32,386 bases of DNA from Deltaproteobacteria bacterium (GTDB lineage: Bacteria; Myxococcota_A; Polyangia; Haliangiales; Haliangiaceae), in the NCBI GenBank assembly GCA_013812655.1, contig JACCTC010000022.1, positions 1 to 32,386 of the forward strand, given 5' to 3'. Position 1 is the first letter of the stretch; each line of letters starts with the position of its first letter. Below are positions 26,234 to 32,386 of this stretch, piece by piece. The notes beneath the pieces were generated by a model, which saw only the letters and a list, made by a program, of their open reading frames with translations, was not told the DNA's origin and did not search any database. Position numbers and translations under genes: made by a program.

Positions 26234-27923
26234 TCAGCCGGGCCAGCTCGCTCGCGAAGATCCGCCGCGCGATCGCGCTCGCACAACCATACGTGCTCTC
26301 CATGCCGAAGTACGACATGCTCTTCGAGAGCAGGCTCTGGCGCCGCGAGTACGGCGTATCCGACGCGTAGTGGATGATGCCGAGCTCGAACGATCCCTGA
26401 TCGACGAGCGAGACCAGCTGGTTCTGTGGGTGCCGTCGCGGCTCGGCGATCTCGTACGCCGCGGCGAGGTACGGGCCTGCCTCCATCTCCATCACGGTGT
26501 AGCCCTCACGATAGAACACGTCCATGTACTCGCGGTTCTGGAGGAACGCGGAGCGCACGGTCAGCGCCTTCTGGTTGTCGAGCACCGTGCCGTGGCGCAT
26601 GAACGGCTGGACGTCGCCGGCGACCAGCGCGTTGCGGAACATGTAGGTGTTCGACGAGTGCTCGTCGTGGATCACCTTCGAGATCATGACGTCGCCGACG
26701 CGGCCGTTGAGCGTCGCGGCCTTGCCCATGATGTAGATGCCGCGCAGCTCGTCGACGCCCTGCGAGATCGATGACAGGTGGTGGTACGCCGCCATCCCGA
26801 GCGGGTAGTCGATGTTGACGATCACCGCCGGGCTCTCGACGATCCGCTCGATGCCAGGAATCTGCACGCGCGGATCGAGCTTCTCGGGACGCAGCATCGA
26901 CAGCTCGATGACCTGGGCGTCGACGTCGATCTTGCCGGGCGACGGGATCGCACGGATGCCGCTCGCGGCGTCGGACTCCTGCACCTGCGTCATCCGGCCC
27001 GCCGTCTCCGTGCCGGGCTCGTGGATGAAGGCGCGGAGTGCGTAGTAGAGGATGTTCGTCGCGAGGCCATGGTCGGCGGCAGCGACCGCCTCGTCGTAGC
27101 GCGGCGCGAGGTCCTCGAAGTTGCGGCGGCGGAGGAACTCGAGGATCTCGTCCTTGTGCGCGCGCGCGTAGCCGCCCAGCAGATTTGCGAGCGAGTGGCT
27201 GTTCGACGACACGAAGTACACCGGTCGCCCGGTTGGCACGGCCGGCGAGATCGCCTTCCACCACCGCTGCGCCGACCGTTGATACTCGCGGAACGAGCCG
27301 TCGAGCAGCCGGACGAACAGATCGCAGTCGTGCGCGAGCATGTCGGTGAGGATCGCGTTCGAGCGCAGACCGAGCGCACCGCGGAGCCGGAGCACGGCGT
27401 CGTCGTCGCCGATCGCGGCGGCGAGCTCGCCATCATCCGCGACGTCCGAGATCCGCGCGGCGAGCAGGCGCTCGCGCAGCTTGTTCCACTCGAGCTGGTA
27501 CGCCGTGACGATCGGAACGAGGTCGTCGATATCGGAGGCCGACGCGATGAACGCCGCGAGCGTGCTGCCGCCATCCCAGCGCAGCGGGCGCCGTCGGCCG
27601 CGGGTGCGAACCACCTCCCACTGCTCGATCGGAAACCCCGCGGCGCGAAACTGCCGCGGGCTCTGGCCGAGCACGACGCGGCGGATCCGCGGCATGCACT
27701 CGGGCAACCGGCCGGCGCTGTACGAGAAGGCCGCGAGATCGGGCGCCGGTTCCTCGGCCCCGAGGTGCAGGCTCGACCGCGCGTAGAGATGCGCCTCTTC
27801 GAAGGCGCGGACGCGGACATCGCCACTCGACCGGAGCAGCGAGTAGTAGGTCCGGATATAGAGGTCAATCTCGTCGCTGGTAGCGCGAGGCGGCTGGCGA
27901 TCCACGGGGATAGGGTAGATCAC
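26226..27923 (-). CDS. Unrecognised protein with nucleoside-phosphorylase-like C-terminal domain
   Basis: A 565-aa protein starting with GTG at 27923, with GGAG about eight bases upstream. Residues 1-350 form an unrecognised, largely helical domain with a conserved-looking [17 protein letters not shown] segment at 235-251. Residues about 365-530 resemble the PNP/UDP phosphorylase fold: [17 protein letters not shown], then [20 protein letters not shown] (395-414), HGTVLDN (444-450), the ribose-binding-like MEME (478-481) and HYASDTP (518-524). These line up in order with family elements. It may belong to the large uncharacterised family DUF6909, but I cannot confirm that. A phosphorylase, nucleosidase or binding role is possible. 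It overlaps the FAD enzyme gene by eight bases and diverges from infA. Confidence 0.8.
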   Translation of the reverse strand: MIYPIPVDRQPPRATSDEIDLYIRTYYSLLRSSGDVRVRAFEEAHLYARSSLHLGAEEPAPDLAAFSYSAGRLPECMPRIRRVVLGQSPRQFRAAGFPIEQWEVVRTRGRRRPLRWDGGSTLAAFIASASDIDDLVPIVTAYQLEWNKLRERLLAARISDVADDGELAAAIGDDDAVLRLRGALGLRSNAILTDMLAHDCDLFVRLLDGSFREYQRSAQRWWKAISPAVPTGRPVYFVSSNSHSLANLLGGYARAHKDEILEFLRRRNFEDLAPRYDEAVAAADHGLATNILYYALRAFIHEPGTETAGRMTQVQESDAASGIRAIPSPGKIDVDAQVIELSMLRPEKLDPRVQIPGIERIVESPAVIVNIDYPLGMAAYHHLSSISQGVDELRGIYIMGKAATLNGRVGDVMISKVIHDEHSSNTYMFRNALVAGDVQPFMRHGTVLDNQKALTVRSAFLQNREYMDVFYREGYTVMEMEAGPYLAAAYEIAEPRRHPQNQLVSLVDQGSFELGIIHYASDTPYSRRQSLLSKSMSYFGMESTYGCASAIARRIFASELARLNG

Positions 27924-27969
27924 CCTTGGCTCCGGATCGCTTTTCTTGGGCGCCGGGAAGTGATACCCA

Positions 27970-27987
27970 CTGCGCTAACGAGCGCAG
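27970..27987. other. Perfect hairpin before infA
   Basis: A seven-base stem (CTGCGCT/AGCGCAG) closes a four-base AACG loop; the stem ends 16 bases before the infA ATG. It lies in the 80-base divergent region shared with the 565-aa gene. No T-run follows. It may act as a 5' mRNA structure affecting infA translation, or as a protein-binding dyad. Confidence 0.5.
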
Positions 27988-28003
27988 GTCCGGGTCCCTA
28001 TTT

Positions 28004-28222
28004 ATGAGTAAAGAAGAGCTAGTCCATCTCGACGGCGAGGTCATCTTGATCGCGAAAGGCGGAAACTTTCGGGTCAAGCTCGACAACGGCCACGAGGTGC
28101 TGGCCAAGCTTGCCGGCAAGGTTCGCCGGCATCGCATCCGTGTCGTCCTCGGTGATCGTGTGACGGTGGCGGTCTCACCGTACGATCCGACCCGCGGTTT
28201 CATCGTCTATCGCCAGCGTTAG
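28004..28222 (+). CDS. infA: Translation initiation factor IF-1
   Basis: A 72-aa OB-fold protein that fits IF-1 along its whole length: GEVILIAKGGNFRVKL, NGHEVLAKLAGK, RIRVVLGDRV and the C-terminal VSPYDPTRGFIVYR. IF-1 binds the A site of the 30S subunit during initiation. The ATG at 28004 is the family start; an earlier ATG at 27926 is out of family. No good Shine-Dalgarno site is seen, and a hairpin stands just upstream. It is a lone gene here, not in a ribosomal-protein operon, and uses the Lys/Arg-rich stretch KVRRHRIRVV like the short second copies (infA2) of some Proteobacteria. Confidence 0.96.
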   Translation: MSKEELVHLDGEVILIAKGGNFRVKLDNGHEVLAKLAGKVRRHRIRVVLGDRVTVAVSPYDPTRGFIVYRQR

Positions 28223-28435
28223 GCGTCAGCGCTAGCGTCGGCAGCCATTCGCGCCAGGCCATTGCGGGCCTACGCTCGCGGCACGCGCGATGTTCCCCGA
28301 CTGCAAGTCACCGCGCCGACTGTGCAAAGTGCGAACGGCGGGGCGGGACTGTCGTCCCCGGCTGATCTGGCTAACGCACTGGCCTGGGGCCCTCGGACGG
28401 GCTGCATGTCCGCGACTCCCGGTAGCTCCCGGCCG

Positions 28436-28465
28436 GCACGGACCTCGCAACGGGTCCCGTCGTGC
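28436..28465 (+). other. Imperfect hairpin covering the small-ORF start
   Basis: GCACG (28436-28440) pairs with CGTGC (28461-28465), and GACC (28441-28444) with GGTC (28453-28456), leaving a four-base bulge on the 3' side and an eight-base loop. The GTG of the small ORF at 28462 would be inside the stem. This may be chance or may control access to that start. Confidence 0.3.
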
Positions 28466-28536
28466 GTTTCCGGTTCATCCTCATCATCCTCGCCATCGCC
28501 GCGCTCTACATGCTCGGGACGCGCGGCTCGGTCTGA
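28462..28536 (+). CDS. Possible 24-aa membrane peptide
   Basis: A GTG-initiated frame of 24 codons encodes Arg-Phe-Arg-Phe, a hydrophobic stretch of Ile/Leu/Ala long enough for a short membrane helix, then Gly-Thr-Arg-Gly-Ser-Val. The positive N-terminus, hydrophobic core and short polar end are typical of small bacterial membrane proteins. No ribosome site is evident and a hairpin covers the start. It ends 62 bases before the Hsp70 gene on the same strand. Coding is plausible but unproven. Confidence 0.35.
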   Translation: MRFRFILIILAIAALYMLGTRGSV

Positions 28537-28583
28537 TCCTACGTGGCCGGATGCCTCCGGCGTGTGCACCGGCGCCGAGCTGA

Positions 28584-28589
28584 TACGCT
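28584..28589 (+). promoter_or_regulatory. Candidate -10 element of the Hsp70 operon
   Basis: TACGCT fits TAnnnT and is preceded by TGA, close to an extended -10. It ends nine bases before the Hsp70 ATG, so the leader would be about three bases. No -35 was identified, nor any heat-shock (sigma-32 or CIRCE) element. Confidence 0.35.
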
Positions 28590-28598
28590 CTCGCCAGC

Positions 28599-31042
<2,444 letters not shown>

Positions 31043-31046
<4 letters not shown>

Positions 31047-31366
31047 TCGTCGACAATCCGTTCTTCGTCCTCGGCATCGCACCCGATGCGAGCCGGATCG
31101 AGATCGAGCGCGAGGCCCAGAAGCTGCTCGGCATGCTCGAGCTCGACTTCCCCGACGCGCGCACGTACGTGACGCCCCGTGGGCCACAGCCCCGCACCGC
31201 GGAGGCCGTGCGTGCGGCGGTCGCTGCGCTCCGCGATCCGTTTCGCCGGCTCGTCGCCGAGCTGTGGGCGCGTCACGCCCCACCCACGCGTACCGCCGCG
31301 CCACCGCCTGCGGAGGCGCCTGCCGGCATTCCAGGCTTCCGGCGCCGGCTCGGCTGGAGGCCGTAG
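31043..31366 (+). CDS. J-domain-like protein with HPD replaced by FPD
   Basis: A 107-aa protein whose first 75 residues follow a J domain: NPFFVLGIAPDAS (helix I region), an Ile/Glu/Leu helix II, a loop, then RTAEAVRAAVAALRDPFRRL, which matches the helix III-DP-x-x-R pattern. At the place of the invariant His-Pro-Asp tripeptide it reads Phe-Pro-Asp (36-38). The His is required for stimulating Hsp70 ATPase in known J proteins. The tail is Pro/Ala-rich and ends in basic residues. The ATG overlaps the Hsp70 stop (ATGA at 31043-31046), tying the two together. A ribosome site (GGAGG) within its end serves the next gene. A fold match without HPD is inference; structure comparison would settle it. 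Confidence 0.75.
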
Positions 31367-32386
31367 GTGTACGCGATCCCATATCTACTGTTCGCGCGGC
31401 TGCACCAGGCCGCGATCGCCGCGCGTCGTCGGTCGCGGACCTGGCACTACCTCGCGTGGTCGGCGCTTGCGGGCGTGCTGGCCGCGGCGATGCTCGCGGT
31501 CGGGCTGACCTTCATGCTGCTGCTGTGGCGCGTCGAGCTGTGGCCGCTCGCGCTCGTGGTGTTCGCGATCATGATCGCGCCGGTAGTGGCGGGGATGCTG
31601 ACCCGCCACGTGTTCGTGCCGCTCGGCTGGCTTCGCTTCGCGTTCTATGGCGGGCTCGCATCGCGGCCCGGCGCCGATGGCGAGGCGTTCGGCCTGTGCT
31701 GCGCGGCGTGGGCCTTCAGCCACAAGCCGACCGGCAAGGGCGAGAGCTGGCTCGCGGCGCACCGCGAGCTGCGACGCCCGCTCGGCGATGGCGAGGTCGT
31801 GGTCACCGCGCTGATCGCGGCAGGCCGTGGCGATGCCGACACCGCGCGGCTGCTGCTGCGCTCGCTCGACATGCTCGTCGAGGCGCACCCGCCCGTGCGC
31901 GAGCTCGCCGGCGAGTGGCTCGCGGTGGATGCCGCCGAGCGCGGCGCATGGGCCGAGCTCGCCGACGACGCGCTCGCTGCGCGCTGGCCGGCGTCGCCGC
32001 TGACGTACTTCCTCGAGGGTGTCGCCGCGCATCGCACGGGTGCCGCTGGCTCACCGAAACCGATCGAGCTCCACGCGCGCTGGCTGCTCGCACCGTTTCG
32101 CCGCGCGACGCGCGAGCTGCTGACGACGGCAGATGGCGGACCGCCAGCGCGCAGCACGGCGCCCGAGCCCGAGACGATCGACGTCGTCGAGCCCGAGGAG
32201 GCACCCGAGCCCGAGCCGCTGCCGCGCGCGGTCGCCGCGTACCTGACGTTCGCGAGCCAGCCGCCGAGTGCATCGGCGCTCGCGCTGACGGTACGGGCCT
32301 GGGATGCGGCACTCGCTGACGGCGGCACGCATGCGTGGCTCGCACGACGGGCACTCGAGCTCGACGCACCACTCGGCGCCGTCGAC
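31367..32386 (+). CDS. Membrane protein of the Hsp70 operon (runs off right edge)
   Basis: A GTG start at 31367 lies directly after the J-like gene's TAG, with GGAGG (31356-31360) six bases upstream. The frame is open for 340 codons to the window end. After a short basic N-terminus come two membrane helices at about 28-53 and 58-78. The remaining cytoplasmic or periplasmic part is helical and Ala/Leu-rich with Trp-containing helices resembling tetratricopeptide-like units, then a Glu/Pro-rich linker near 260-275 and more helices. No family is recognised. The direct coupling suggests that it recruits or is served by the Hsp70/J-like pair at the membrane. Confidence 0.8.
   Translation, partial: MYAIPYLLFARLHQAAIAARRRSRTWHYLAWSALAGVLAAAMLAVGLTFMLLLWRVELWPLALVVFAIMIAPVVAGMLTRHVFVPLGWLRFAFYGGLASRPGADGEAFGLCCAAWAFSHKPTGKGESWLAAHRELRRPLGDGEVVVTALIAAGRGDADTARLLLRSLDMLVEAHPPVRELAGEWLAVDAAERGAWAELADDALAARWPASPLTYFLEGVAAHRTGAAGSPKPIELHARWLLAPFRRATRELLTTADGGPPARSTAPEPETIDVVEPEEAPEPEPLPRAVAAYLTFASQPPSASALALTVRAWDAALADGGTHAWLARRALELDAPLGAVD

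Larger units (their letters stand above)
28223..28598. other. 376-base intergenic region between infA and the Hsp70 gene
   Basis: No tRNA, known riboswitch or recognised small RNA is visible. It contains a short AGGCC/GGCCT hairpin at 28256-28271 without a T-run, a possible small membrane-peptide gene (28462-28536) and the start-proximal -10-like element of the Hsp70 operon (28584-28589). The central part (about 28275-28435) shows nothing I can interpret. Confidence 0.6.

Noticed and set aside
28223-28598. tRNA, SRP RNA or other structured RNA in the infA-Hsp70 gap
   Set aside because: No tRNA acceptor/T-loop pattern and no SRP RNA tetraloop or GGTCAGGTCC-type signature was found.

Overview
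The window looks like chromosomal DNA of a GC-rich, Gram-negative, myxobacteria-like (Myxococcota/deltaproteobacterial) organism. This is an inference from three things: very high G+C with a strong third-position GC bias, a TIGR02996-type repeat-companion protein, and lipoprotein, outer-membrane and large hypothetical genes mixed with housekeeping operons. No rRNA, tRNA, CRISPR array, IS element or prophage was found. Genes are densely packed, often with 4-base GTGA/ATGA overlaps.

Left edge (1-4467, minus strand): an accessory cassette of an unrecognised helical protein, an AT-richer 430-aa protein, a small membrane-anchored protein, a two-part AAA+ ATPase of the type found in extracellular contractile injection system (eCIS) loci, and the start of a lipoprotein gene. 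It may be one end of an eCIS locus continuing off the left edge.

4500-7083 (minus): yceD-rpmF-plsX followed by a DUF4265-like gene with a histone-H1-like Lys/Ala tail. A near-consensus promoter lies immediately before yceD. 7151-8568 (plus): a small membrane protein and a diacylglycerol/sphingosine-kinase-fold protein.

8565-15938 (minus): a complete tryptophan pathway in two blocks, trpEGDCF and trpBA, separated by one small outer-membrane-type gene on the opposite strand. The five genes of the first block are chained by 4-base overlaps, and trpG carries a repeat-derived tail.

16015-19060 (plus): two palindromic operators, a membrane protein/TetR pair, a DUF1469 (holin-like) membrane protein and glyA. 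19073-23329 (minus): succinate-semialdehyde-type dehydrogenase, coaBC, and a TIGR02996 protein overlapping coaBC. 23402-24934 (plus): a membrane-anchored hypothetical protein.

24944-27923 (minus): a two-gene unit pairing a protein with a nucleoside-phosphorylase-like C-terminal domain and a FAD-dependent amine-oxidase/UDP-galactopyranose-mutase-like enzyme. 28004-32386 (plus): infA, a 376-base gap holding a possible 24-aa membrane peptide, then a tight operon of an unusual Hsp70 with an extra domain, a J-like protein whose HPD motif reads FPD, and a membrane protein running off the right edge.

The best candidates for something undescribed are the Hsp70/FPD-J-like/membrane-protein operon, the phosphorylase-fold/FAD enzyme pair, and the eCIS-type cassette with its AT-rich possible cargo. 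A recurring pattern of -10-like hexamers 5-11 bases before start codons suggests frequent leaderless transcription.
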